A DNA stretch of 6,490 bases from RUG11894 sp964344335 (GTDB lineage: Bacteria; Bacillota; Clostridia; Peptostreptococcales; Anaerovoracaceae), in contig CAYFMW010000036.1 in the NCBI GenBank assembly GCA_964344335.1, forward strand, positions 1 to 6,490, in the 5' to 3' direction. Shown piece after piece: positions 1-5,386 of the stretch. Under the pieces are notes generated by a model. That model did no database searches. It had not been told where the DNA came from and saw only the letters and a list, made by a program, of their open reading frames with translations. The translations under genes were made by a program, and so were the position numbers. Each line of letters opens with the position of its first letter. The stretch's first letter is position 1.

Positions 1-383
1 AAATCAATTTTCCCGGCCTCATCGCTCAGTATATTTTTAAGCGGCGTTTGGTAGTCAATAATCTTCCCTATGTAAGAATACGTTTGATCCATCATGCTTC
101 GGGCAGTATGCTCTTCTTTACGGGGCGATGCCGGGTCAATGGCTTTCCACTTATGGCCGTCCGTTTTATAAGAGCCTTCCTTTGTAATCTTCAGAACTCC
201 TTCAAGGGCAGTCATGTCGCTCAAAAGCCGTTTTGCGATGATTTCTGTGTACTTTTCTTTCGTGTCGGTCGTGATTCCTGTGTAATTTAAAAAGCCCTGC
301 TTGTAGAAATTCGAGACTGTTTCGCGAGTTAACCCCTTATCAACCTCGGCCAGTAGCTCCGCCTTTGTATAAACAATTGCCAT
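1..383 (-). CDS. Unidentified protein, N-terminal 127 residues; possible PD-(D/E)XK nuclease
   Basis: The minus-strand frame opens at the ATG at 383 and stays open to the left edge, so only about 127 residues are visible and the C-terminus is missing. The protein starts MAIVYTKAELLAEVDKG. It is soluble and rich in charged residues, with no signal peptide or membrane segment. The start is supported by a strong TAAGGAGG site nine bases upstream. The last visible residues, around IIDYQTPLKN and then DEAGKID, resemble the stretch leading to the first catalytic Asp of PD-(D/E)XK nucleases, where an E-x-K motif would follow about 10-15 residues later, outside the window. That assignment is an inference from memory of the fold and is weak. 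The gene follows the MBL hydrolase gene by 42 bases on the same strand, so the two are probably cotranscribed. It is clearly lower in GC than that neighbour (24 of 60 bases GC at 61-120). Confidence 0.7.
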   Translation of the reverse strand, partial: MAIVYTKAELLAEVDKGLTRETVSNFYKQGFLNYTGITTDTKEKYTEIIAKRLLSDMTALEGVLKITKEGSYKTDGHKWKAIDPASPRKEEHTARSMMDQTYSYIGKIIDYQTPLKNILSDEAGKID

Positions 384-392
384 GAAAATACG

Positions 393-400
393 CCTCCTTA
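393..400 (-). promoter_or_regulatory. Ribosome binding site for the left-edge gene
   Basis: On the minus strand this reads TAAGGAGG, nine bases before the ATG at 383. It is a near-perfect anti-16S match. It fixes the start of a gene that is otherwise cut by the window edge. Confidence 0.8.
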
Positions 401-425
401 TAATTTTATTATGTTTTCATAAAGC

Positions 426-1346
426 TCAGCATTCAACAACCTCTCCATCCCGAACAACCCGAACCCTGTTCGAAAAAGCCGTAAAGCGTTCGGGTGAAAG
501 TGTGTGAATTGGGATGATCTGCTTGGGGTTTAGCTTTGACAGCAATCGCTGTAACGTCATTGAATCCGCATGGCCGCTGGTGTGCGCTTCCACAAGCTCA
601 ACACCCCGGCTGGATAGAAAGGCCTCCAGCTCCATCTGCCCCGGCTGGCTGCGATAGCCGTTCCAAAGGGAATAGAAAAACACACCATTTTGTATCGTAT
701 CATCGTTTCTAAGTTCATCCAGCATGGACGGACGCACCAGCATCAGTGTTTTGTGCGGCTCCTGCGGGCGGTGAATGCTTAGGCCCGTGTGCGTTCTCAC
801 CGTTGGCAGCTGATTCCCCAGCTTGCGCAGCTCGGCCAGGGTGGCCGCCGTATAGCGGTCAATCACCATTTTTCTCCCTGCCCGCCGTGCCGCCCGATCC
901 AAAAAATGTTCAAAGCTGGCGCCTTTGCGCCCGTGGCGTCGAAAATCGCCAGTATACACGATACGCCGCCCGTCTGCAAGAATCTCGAAGGCGGCGGCGT
1001 CAAAGGCGGAATGATCCATCAGGTATGGCGTAATCTGTATGTCGGCAATCGAAAATGTGCGGTACATCTCAAAGACGATCCGCTCGTTCGTCACAGCGGG
1101 CTGACCCAGAAAGCGTGCACCCAACTCCATAAGCGCATTGCTCCCCTCCGACAAAACCAGCGGAATATCCGGGTGGGCATAGGTCAGAAGCCCCGAGTGG
1201 TCGAGATGCGCGTGAGAAAGCAAAATAGCGTCGAAGTCTGGCTGGTCGTCCATGTAAAGACCGCTGATCTTTGGCAACACGCCGTCCCGTCGTAACGCGT
1301 CCATATCGGCTGCGGCGCGGATATCATGGTTCAGCGGCGCACCCAT
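426..1346 (-). CDS. RNase J-like metallo-beta-lactamase fold hydrolase, 5'-truncated and internally shortened
   Basis: This is a metal-dependent hydrolase of the MBL fold, in the exonuclease / RNase J-like branch whose members process nucleic acids. The metal-binding HxHxDH motif is at residues 45-50 (HAHLDH), followed by DH at 111-112, the GDF aspartate at 134, SGHAD at 257-261 and a C-terminal IPIHT His at 281. So the metal ligands look complete. Two defects are visible. The ATG at 1346 is probably not native: the frame continues upstream as RILLD, which belongs to this family, and homologues carry about 20-30 further residues before that point. In addition, FEHFLDRAAR at 145-154 runs straight into RAGRKMVIDRYTAATL, whereas relatives have roughly 55-60 residues between these blocks (the EGTM and SSQNIDR regions). 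A second short spot may lie at residues 185-205. GC is high (40 of 60 bases at 781-840), unlike the gene downstream. Family is fairly sure; substrate unknown. Confidence 0.8.
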   Translation of the reverse strand: MGAPLNHDIRAAADMDALRRDGVLPKISGLYMDDQPDFDAILLSHAHLDHSGLLTYAHPDIPLVLSEGSNALMELGARFLGQPAVTNERIVFEMYRTFSIADIQITPYLMDHSAFDAAAFEILADGRRIVYTGDFRRHGRKGASFEHFLDRAARRAGRKMVIDRYTAATLAELRKLGNQLPTVRTHTGLSIHRPQEPHKTLMLVRPSMLDELRNDDTIQNGVFFYSLWNGYRSQPGQMELEAFLSSRGVELVEAHTSGHADSMTLQRLLSKLNPKQIIPIHTLSPERFTAFSNRVRVVRDGEVVEC

Positions 1347-1349
1347 GTC

Positions 1350-1375
1350 GAGCAGAATTCGCGCAAATCGCGCTG
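1350..1375. other. Rearrangement or chimera joint between MBL and fabG
   Basis: Minus-strand MBL family sequence can be read up to about 1361 (RILLD before the ATG at 1346), and plus-strand FabG family sequence begins by 1373 at the latest (LLVNNAG), possibly at 1352 (AEFAQIA). Both genes lack their 5' ends and meet here head to head. The joint contains the palindrome GAATTC at 1355-1360, and both family readings can be carried through it, so the exact crossover is hidden in a few bases of shared sequence. Nothing in the sequence says whether this is a genomic inversion, an amplification chimera or a misassembly. Confidence 0.7.
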
Positions 1376-1861
1376 CTCGTAAACAACGCGGGAATTACTA
1401 AAGACGGCCTGATTATGAGGATGAGCGCGGAAGACTTCGAAAGCGTTTTGGATATTAACCTGAAGGGCGCGTTCTTCTGCTCCAAAAATGCCGCGAAGAT
1501 GATGCTCAGGCAGAAGTACGGCAAAATCATCAATATCTCCAGCGTAGTGAGGATTGTCGGCAATGCCGGACAGGCGAACTACTCGGCAAGCAAGGCGGGG
1601 CTCATAGGGCTTACCAAATCGCTCGCAAAGGAGCTCGCTCCGAGGGGGATCACTGTAAATGCGGTGGCGCCGGGCTTTATTGTTTCGGATATGACGGACG
1701 CGCTCGGCGACGAGCAAAAGGATAAACTGGCGGCTCAGATACCGCTGAACAGATTGGGCGAAGCCGAAGATATAGCTAATATGGTTGAGTTCCTGGCATC
1801 CGACAAGGCGTCCTACATAACGGGCCAGGTTATAAGCGTGGACGGAGGCATGAACATATGA
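1352..1861 (+). CDS. fabG: 3-oxoacyl-[acyl-carrier-protein] reductase FabG, C-terminal two thirds only
   Basis: FabG is the NADPH-dependent reductase of the fatty-acid elongation cycle (3-oxoacyl-ACP to 3-hydroxyacyl-ACP), a cytosolic short-chain dehydrogenase. Present are the NNAG motif (from 1382), the catalytic Ser in ISSVV (Ser codon 1541), the YSASK Tyr/Lys pair (Tyr 1580, Lys 1592), the PGFIVSDM segment and the typical C-terminus ITGQVISVDGGMNI. The first 80-90 residues are absent, including the TGxxxGIG nucleotide-binding turn, so the product could not bind cofactor. The open frame can be extended to an ATG at 1271, but the residues before about 1352 are only the antisense of the MBL gene. 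At 1550 an AGG (Arg) occupies the place of a usual Gly in SSVVG, a possible single-base change. The stop overlaps the fabF start by four bases (ATGA), indicating translational coupling within a fab operon. Confidence 0.88.
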   Translation, partial: AEFAQIALLVNNAGITKDGLIMRMSAEDFESVLDINLKGAFFCSKNAAKMMLRQKYGKIINISSVVRIVGNAGQANYSASKAGLIGLTKSLAKELAPRGITVNAVAPGFIVSDMTDALGDEQKDKLAAQIPLNRLGEAEDIANMVEFLASDKASYITGQVISVDGGMNI

Positions 1862-2412
1862 AGAGGCGCGTAGCGGTGCTGGTGCTCGAGGAATGGGAGA
1901 GAGCTCACGAAAGAGGAGCGAAAATCTACGGAGAGATCGTAGGGTACGGAGCAACTTGCGACGCGTCTCATGTTACGGCACCGGACGAGAACGGCACCTG
2001 GGCGGCAAAGGCCATGAAGGACGCCGTTGCAGATGCCGGCATTGAGCTCGAAAAGATAGATTATATAAATGCGCACGGAACGAGCACGCCGCTGAACGAC
2101 AAAATCGAGACTAAAGCCATAAAGCTGGCCTTCGGCGAGCATGCGTATAAGCTGAAGGTATCGTCCACCAAGTCCATGACGGGTCATTTATTGGGCGCGG
2201 CGGGAGCGATGGAGGCCATAATCTCCCTGCTCGCCATGCGAAACAGCTACATCCCGGCGACAATAGGCTATAAAAACCCCGACCCCGACTGCGACCTCGA
2301 TATAGTGCCGAATAAGGGCATCGAACAGGAAGTTAAATATGTCCTGAGCAATTCTCTAGGATTCGGAGGCCATAATGTGATGCTTTGTTTTAAGAGATAC
2401 GGAAAGGATTAA
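1858..2412 (+). CDS. fabF: 3-oxoacyl-[acyl-carrier-protein] synthase II FabF with large internal deletion
   Basis: FabF is the elongating condensing enzyme of type II fatty-acid synthesis (acyl-enzyme plus malonyl-ACP). The start is native: ATG overlaps the fabG stop, GGAGG lies at 1844-1848, and MKRRVAV is the usual FabF N-terminus. After these seven residues the protein jumps to LVLEEWERAHERGAKIYGE, which in full-length FabF lies near residue 238. From there it is normal to the end, with the two active-site histidines in NAHGTSTPLND (His73 here) and KSMTGHLLGAAG (His110 here), 37 residues apart as in E. coli FabF (303 and 340), and the C-terminal SLGFGGHNV. At 184 residues it is about 230 short of the family's roughly 410 and lacks the nucleophilic Cys, so as written it cannot condense. 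The join is exactly in frame, around 1876-1884. A real deletion and an assembly collapse both fit. Confidence 0.88.
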   Translation: MKRRVAVLVLEEWERAHERGAKIYGEIVGYGATCDASHVTAPDENGTWAAKAMKDAVADAGIELEKIDYINAHGTSTPLNDKIETKAIKLAFGEHAYKLKVSSTKSMTGHLLGAAGAMEAIISLLAMRNSYIPATIGYKNPDPDCDLDIVPNKGIEQEVKYVLSNSLGFGGHNVMLCFKRYGKD

Positions 2413-2413
2413 A

Positions 2414-2839
2414 ATGGAGTATAATATAAACGAAATAGAGAAGATACTTCCTCACAGATATCCCTTTTTGCTGGTGGACAAAATAATTGACGGCGAAACG
2501 GGCAGCTGGGCAAAAGGTATTAAGTGCGTAACTGCGAACGAAGAGTTTTTCGAAGGTCACTTCCCCGGCTATAAAGTGATGCCCGGGGTGCTTATCCTCG
2601 AAGCCATGGCTCAGGTTGGGGCTGTCGCGCTGCTGTCCATGGAAGAATACAAAGGCAGGATTGCGCTCTTTGCAGGAGTGGATAATCTTAGATTTAAAAG
2701 GCAGGTTGTTCCCGGAGATGTGCTGGAGATGACGAGCAAATTGACCAAATTGAGAGGCAGCATCGGTTTTGCGGAGGCGGAGGCCAGGGTAGACGGAGAG
2801 CTTGCGGCATCGGCAAAATTAATTTTTGCTATACAGTAA
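2414..2839 (+). CDS. fabZ: 3-hydroxyacyl-[acyl-carrier-protein] dehydratase FabZ
   Basis: FabZ dehydrates 3-hydroxyacyl-ACP to trans-2-enoyl-ACP, the step after FabG in fatty-acid elongation. It is a cytosolic hotdog-fold enzyme that works as an oligomer. The 141-residue protein is full length. It shows the N-terminal ILPHRYPFLLVDK block (residues 11-23), the EGHFPG motif with catalytic His49, and MPGVLILEAMAQ with catalytic Glu63, then DNLRFKRQVVPGD around residues 90-102. The start follows the fabF stop by one base, and the ribosome site (GGAAAGGA) lies inside the fabF 3' end, so translation is coupled. Many Bacillota have accB between fabF and fabZ; here it is absent. I see nothing abnormal in this gene, which makes the damage in fabG and fabF stand out. 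Confidence 0.95.
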   Translation: MEYNINEIEKILPHRYPFLLVDKIIDGETGSWAKGIKCVTANEEFFEGHFPGYKVMPGVLILEAMAQVGAVALLSMEEYKGRIALFAGVDNLRFKRQVVPGDVLEMTSKLTKLRGSIGFAEAEARVDGELAASAKLIFAIQ

Positions 2840-2856
2840 AGCTATGCAATCCCGAG

Positions 2857-2863
2857 AAGGAGG
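2857..2863 (+). promoter_or_regulatory. Ribosome binding site setting the MarR gene start
   Basis: AAGGAGG lies four bases before the ATG at 2868 and within a longer GA-rich run (2855-2865). The frame can be extended to an ATG at 2826 that overlaps fabZ, but that codon has no such site and its extra 14 residues do not look like family sequence. The start at 2868 is therefore preferred. Confidence 0.75.
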
Positions 2864-2867
2864 GGCC

Positions 2868-3317
2868 ATGTTAAAAGACAGGCTGGAGAGAGTATACGAT
2901 AATTTCAAGCTAAACTTCTACATGAATGTTTTCAACTCTTTTGAGCAGGAAGAGGAGACTCTTACTTTGGTGGAGATTATCGCCTGCGAAGTGATCTATC
3001 TTTTTGAGAACCCGACCATCAGCGAATTATCGAATTTTATGGGCGTATCTCAGCCCAACATGACATACAGGGTAAATTCACTTGTCAAAAAGGGATATGT
3101 GAAGAAAAAGGTCGGCAAGAGCGACAGACGCGAAACCAGATTGGAGCTGACGGATAAGTTCTTGCAGTACGAAAAAGACAAATCCGGATATATCGGTTTG
3201 GTTTCGAGCAGAGTGGAAGAAAAATTCAGCAAGGAAGAGGTGGATTCATTGAACAGAATCCTGGAGACAATAGCGGAAGAACTGATGCCGGAATGTAGTA
3301 ATACCGTGGAGAGTTAG
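2868..3317 (+). CDS. MarR-family regulator, FabT-like
   Basis: This is a winged helix-turn-helix DNA-binding protein of 149 residues, the usual MarR length. An N-terminal dimerisation helix (about 1-30) is followed by TLTLVEIIACEVIY, then the helix-turn-helix NPTISELSNFMGVSQPNMTYRVNSLVKKGYV (about 48-78, split by the turn near Gly59), the wing with the family DRR motif at 86-88, and a C-terminal dimerisation helix ending AEELMPE. The wording around SQPNMTY and the position immediately behind fabZ resemble FabT, the regulator of fatty-acid synthesis genes in streptococci and lactococci. Those proteins respond to acyl-ACP and repress fab genes. Function here is inferred from family and neighbours. 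FabT in streptococci sits at the operon's front, whereas this gene is at its back. I found no clear operator palindrome in the window. The gene is intact. Confidence 0.85.
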   Translation: MLKDRLERVYDNFKLNFYMNVFNSFEQEEETLTLVEIIACEVIYLFENPTISELSNFMGVSQPNMTYRVNSLVKKGYVKKKVGKSDRRETRLELTDKFLQYEKDKSGYIGLVSSRVEEKFSKEEVDSLNRILETIAEELMPECSNTVES

Positions 3318-3336
3318 ATTTGGCAAGTAGTTATAT

Positions 3337-4011
3337 ATGGAAATAATACACTTCGACAGATTGGACTCGACCAACGAATATGCTAAGAAACTTGAATTTA
3401 ACAGCAATTTAAGGCGAGCAATAGTCGCCGACAGCCAGGATAAAGGTAAGGGCAGAGAAAAGCGGAAGTTTGTTTCGGATAAGGGCGGACTCTATTTCAG
3501 TATAGTTATAGACGAAGAGATTGTCCCGAACAAGCTTTCTTTTATTACGCAGATTACAGCCGCCGCCATCTACAAGGCTCTAAAAGAATTCGGGATAGAT
3601 ACATTTATCAAATGGCCGAATGATATAATCCTAAATCGGAAGAAGCTTGCGGGGATCCTCGTCGAAAGCATAAGCCGGGGGTTAAGAATGCGCATAATCT
3701 CCGGCATAGGCATAAATGTAGAAAACGATGTGCAAAATATAGAAGATGCCACAAGCCTTAAAGCTGAAGGCTTTATTGTCGATAAAGAGAGTTTATCGGG
3801 GGAAATAATCAAGCACTTCGCTGACTTTTATGATAGATTACAGGTGGATGATATAGACGAAGCATTAAGTATCGTCAAACGGAATTCATACATACTCAAC
3901 AAAGAAATACTGGTATACAAAAATAAAGATGTGTTGCCGGCGCTGGCCAAAGACATTTCGGATTATGCGCAGTTCGCAGTTCAAAGATTGGCCGGAGAGT
4001 TTGCTGCGTAG
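3337..4011 (+). CDS. birA: Biotin--[acetyl-CoA-carboxylase] ligase BirA, 3'-truncated, without regulatory HTH domain
   Basis: The enzyme activates biotin as biotinyl-AMP and transfers it to the lysine of the biotin carboxyl carrier protein of acetyl-CoA carboxylase, in the cytosol. Motifs in order are LDSTNEYAK (9-17), the biotinyl-AMP loop KGKGREKRKF (36-45), GGLYFSI (50-56), KWPNDIILNRKKLAGILVES (92-111) and SGIGINV (122-128). It begins directly with the catalytic domain, so this is the monofunctional type with no N-terminal DNA-binding domain. The C-terminal SH3-like domain starts at NKEILVYKNKDV, but after residue 199 the sequence is not BirA: the last 25 codons are an out-of-frame reading of the DUF4125 gene that follows. 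Probably 40-50 native residues are missing. The ribosome site is weak. Placement behind the fab genes suits its role in supplying biotinylated carboxylase. Confidence 0.87.
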   Translation: MEIIHFDRLDSTNEYAKKLEFNSNLRRAIVADSQDKGKGREKRKFVSDKGGLYFSIVIDEEIVPNKLSFITQITAAAIYKALKEFGIDTFIKWPNDIILNRKKLAGILVESISRGLRMRIISGIGINVENDVQNIEDATSLKAEGFIVDKESLSGEIIKHFADFYDRLQVDDIDEALSIVKRNSYILNKEILVYKNKDVLPALAKDISDYAQFAVQRLAGEFAA

Positions 4012-4468
4012 TTATCTCGAGGATTTGGAAAACGCCGATGCTGCCGGGCGCAATCTCGTAACGGAGAAATACGCCCGCATGATGGAGAGCACTTCGCCGC
4101 AGGAATACGAACGAATCAAACACTTTTTCCCGCTTCGCTCTCTCGAAAGGATGGCGGAGCAGGAGCGGATTATCGCGATTAACATGAAAATGGATGATGA
4201 GTTCTCCGAGGCTTATCCTGCGTATTCCGGCAGAGGGCGCTATTCACGCAGCGACGAGGATTCAGTATATTCAACATCCAAAGAAACTTACATGAGAGGC
4301 GAGATGAGCACCTGGTCGGATCGGACTTTTCAATTGTATGCGGACTGGCTCGACGATCTTGTAGTAAAGGGAATGAATCGCTCTAAGATGATAGCGGAAA
4401 ATACGGTCCGCGAATACGGATACTCTTCGATTGAGGATGCCGAGAAACTTATCAATAATAGCAAGTAA
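3929..4468 (+). CDS. DUF4125 family protein, 5'-truncated
   Basis: Family sequence is recognisable from about 3944 onward: WPKTFRIMRSSQF, then WPESLLRSYLEDLENADAAG, the highly typical GRNLVTEKYARMMEST, and an acidic/aromatic C-terminal half ending EDAEKLINNSK. This is DUF4125, a domain of unknown function found in anaerobic Bacillota; I know no established activity. The ATG at 3929 lies inside birA and MCCRR is not family sequence. Relatives begin with about 25-30 residues that include a GGRA-(S/D)CQDDW stretch, so the true 5' end is lost at the joint with birA. The 83-base overlap with birA is therefore an artefact of that joint, not a natural gene overlap. From the WPKTF block to its stop the reading frame is clean. 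Soluble, no membrane segment. Confidence 0.75.
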   Translation: MCCRRWPKTFRIMRSSQFKDWPESLLRSYLEDLENADAAGRNLVTEKYARMMESTSPQEYERIKHFFPLRSLERMAEQERIIAINMKMDDEFSEAYPAYSGRGRYSRSDEDSVYSTSKETYMRGEMSTWSDRTFQLYADWLDDLVVKGMNRSKMIAENTVREYGYSSIEDAEKLINNSK

Positions 4469-4482
4469 ATGTAGACACAACA

Positions 4483-4489
4483 AAGGAGA
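4483..4489 (+). promoter_or_regulatory. Ribosome binding site for the isochorismatase-family gene
   Basis: AAGGAGA lies five bases before the ATG at 4495, in the 26-base gap after the DUF4125 stop. It confirms the annotated start. Confidence 0.75.
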
Positions 4490-4494
4490 TTAAA

Positions 4495-5091
4495 ATGGAA
4501 AAGTATTACACAGGAAACCGGGATATCAGAAGCCTCGGGTACAAGAACTTCGACAGCACGCTTTTATTGGTAATCGACTTGCAGGAAAAGCTGATGCCGG
4601 CGGTCGACAAGAGCGAGGAGATTATCAGAAACACAGCGGCCTTGCTGAAGCTCTGCAAGATGCTTTCGATAAAGTCGCTTGCGACGGAGCAGTACCCCAA
4701 GGGGCTCGGCAGAAGTGTGGAGAGCATATTGTCCGAGCTTAATGAGGAAAACATTTTTTCGAAGACATCCTTCAATGCCTTAACGGAAGAGGTAAGGGCG
4801 TATTTGAGAGAAAACAAAATAAAAAAGGTTATAGTTACAGGAGCGGAGAGCCATGTCTGCGTTTTCCAGACTGTCAGGGCTTTGATCGAGTTCGGTCTGG
4901 AGGTCTTTGTGGTAGAGGACGGGATTTCCTCCTACTCTAAAGAATACAAAGAGCTGGGCCTGAGGGCCATGGAGGCCATGGGAGCCTTGAGGGTAAACAC
5001 CGAAATGCTTATATACGACCTTGCAAACGACTCTAAGAATCCGCATTTTAAGGAAATAACGCAGATGATAAAAGATCTGAGAACTTGTTAG
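4495..5091 (+). CDS. Isochorismatase-family cysteine hydrolase
   Basis: This is a cytosolic alpha/beta hydrolase of the isochorismatase / nicotinamidase-like superfamily, 198 residues and complete. The catalytic triad is visible: Asp28 in LLVIDLQEKLMP, Lys90 in FSKTSFNAL and Cys122 in GAESHVCVFQT. The Glu-Ser-His-Val-Cys wording and length match the YcaC/ISOC1-like subgroup, whose substrates are mostly undefined, rather than true nicotinamidase or isochorismate lyase. The segment VFVVEDGISSYSKEYKELGLRAM and the late ALRVNTEMLIYDL fit the family's end. The gene has its own good ribosome site and no sign of damage. It sits 26 bases after the DUF4125 gene and about 60 before the DUF1858 gene on the same strand, but the neighbours do not point to a substrate. 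Function beyond hydrolase is not supported. Confidence 0.88.
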   Translation: MEKYYTGNRDIRSLGYKNFDSTLLLVIDLQEKLMPAVDKSEEIIRNTAALLKLCKMLSIKSLATEQYPKGLGRSVESILSELNEENIFSKTSFNALTEEVRAYLRENKIKKVIVTGAESHVCVFQTVRALIEFGLEVFVVEDGISSYSKEYKELGLRAMEAMGALRVNTEMLIYDLANDSKNPHFKEITQMIKDLRTC

Positions 5092-5140
5092 GGGGAATAT
5101 TTCGGATAGCCGTGTGGCGTGGTCATAGTGATTATAAGCT

Positions 5141-5147
5141 AGGAGGA
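5141..5147 (+). promoter_or_regulatory. Ribosome binding site for the DUF1858 gene
   Basis: AGGAGGA ends four bases before the ATG at 5152. The preceding 50 bases (5092-5140) contain no hairpin and no convincing promoter, so the gene is probably read through from upstream. Confidence 0.75.
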
Positions 5148-5151
5148 AGAT

Positions 5152-5349
5152 ATGCGCATTAAATCTGATATGCTCGTTTTAGACATAGTCGAACAATACC
5201 CTCAGACCGAACCCGTCTTCAGGGACTACGATGAGCCCACCGGCAAATGTGTGCTCTGCAACCATCTCTTCGACACAGTTAAAGCTTTCGCGCAGAAATA
5301 TCAACTTGATGAGGCGGAGCTGCTGAGGAAGTTGAATGAGCTTATTTAA
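5152..5349 (+). CDS. DUF1858 small redox-disulfide protein
   Basis: A 65-residue cytosolic protein of the DUF1858 type, the domain associated with hybrid-cluster proteins and thought to carry a redox-active disulfide. The opening IKSDMLVLDIVEQYPQTEPVF (from residue 3) is the family's characteristic helix and turn, and Cys33 and Cys36 form a CxxC (CVLC). The C-terminal helix ends LLRKLNELI, also typical. Family members usually have GMxCxGC before the loop; here the segment is PTGKCVLC, so the spacing is kept but the surrounding residues differ. The stop is 37 bases before the flavin reductase-rubredoxin start, suggesting one transcript and a shared redox role, which is an inference from position. 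Confidence 0.82.
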   Translation: MRIKSDMLVLDIVEQYPQTEPVFRDYDEPTGKCVLCNHLFDTVKAFAQKYQLDEAELLRKLNELI

Positions 5350-5386
5350 AAACAATAGCATTCAAGAAAGGAAAAAAAGATTTAAA

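Noticed and set aside
48..290. Open plus-strand frame of 80 codons at the left edge
   Set aside because: The minus strand holds a continuous frame with a strong ribosome site over the same bases; the plus frame has none.
1271..1351. Apparent N-terminal extension of FabG from the ATG at 1271
   Set aside because: These codons are the antisense of MBL family sequence and carry no Rossmann motif.
1355..1360. GAATTC at the MBL-fabG joint taken as proof of a restriction-ligation chimera
   Set aside because: The same hexamer occurs at several ordinary places in birA, hrb and hicB, so its presence at the joint alone proves nothing.
1331..1954. Long open minus-strand frame opposite fabG and fabF
   Set aside because: It is the antisense of clear FabG and FabF coding sequence; its Arg/Leu-rich product matches no family I recognise.
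3753..3773. Perfect 7-base inverted repeat AAGCCTT / AAGGCTT with a 7-base loop, terminator-like
   Set aside because: It lies inside birA codons for TSLKAEGF and is not followed by a T run, so a terminator is unlikely.
5092..5151. Possible promoter or small RNA between the isochorismatase and DUF1858 genes
   Set aside because: A TATAAG near 5133 has no matching -35 at suitable spacing and there is no stable hairpin.
5336..5386. Earlier start for the flavin reductase-rubredoxin gene, overlapping the DUF1858 gene
   Set aside because: The extra 17 residues are basic and not family-like, and the protein family begins at the MDTK Met at 5387.
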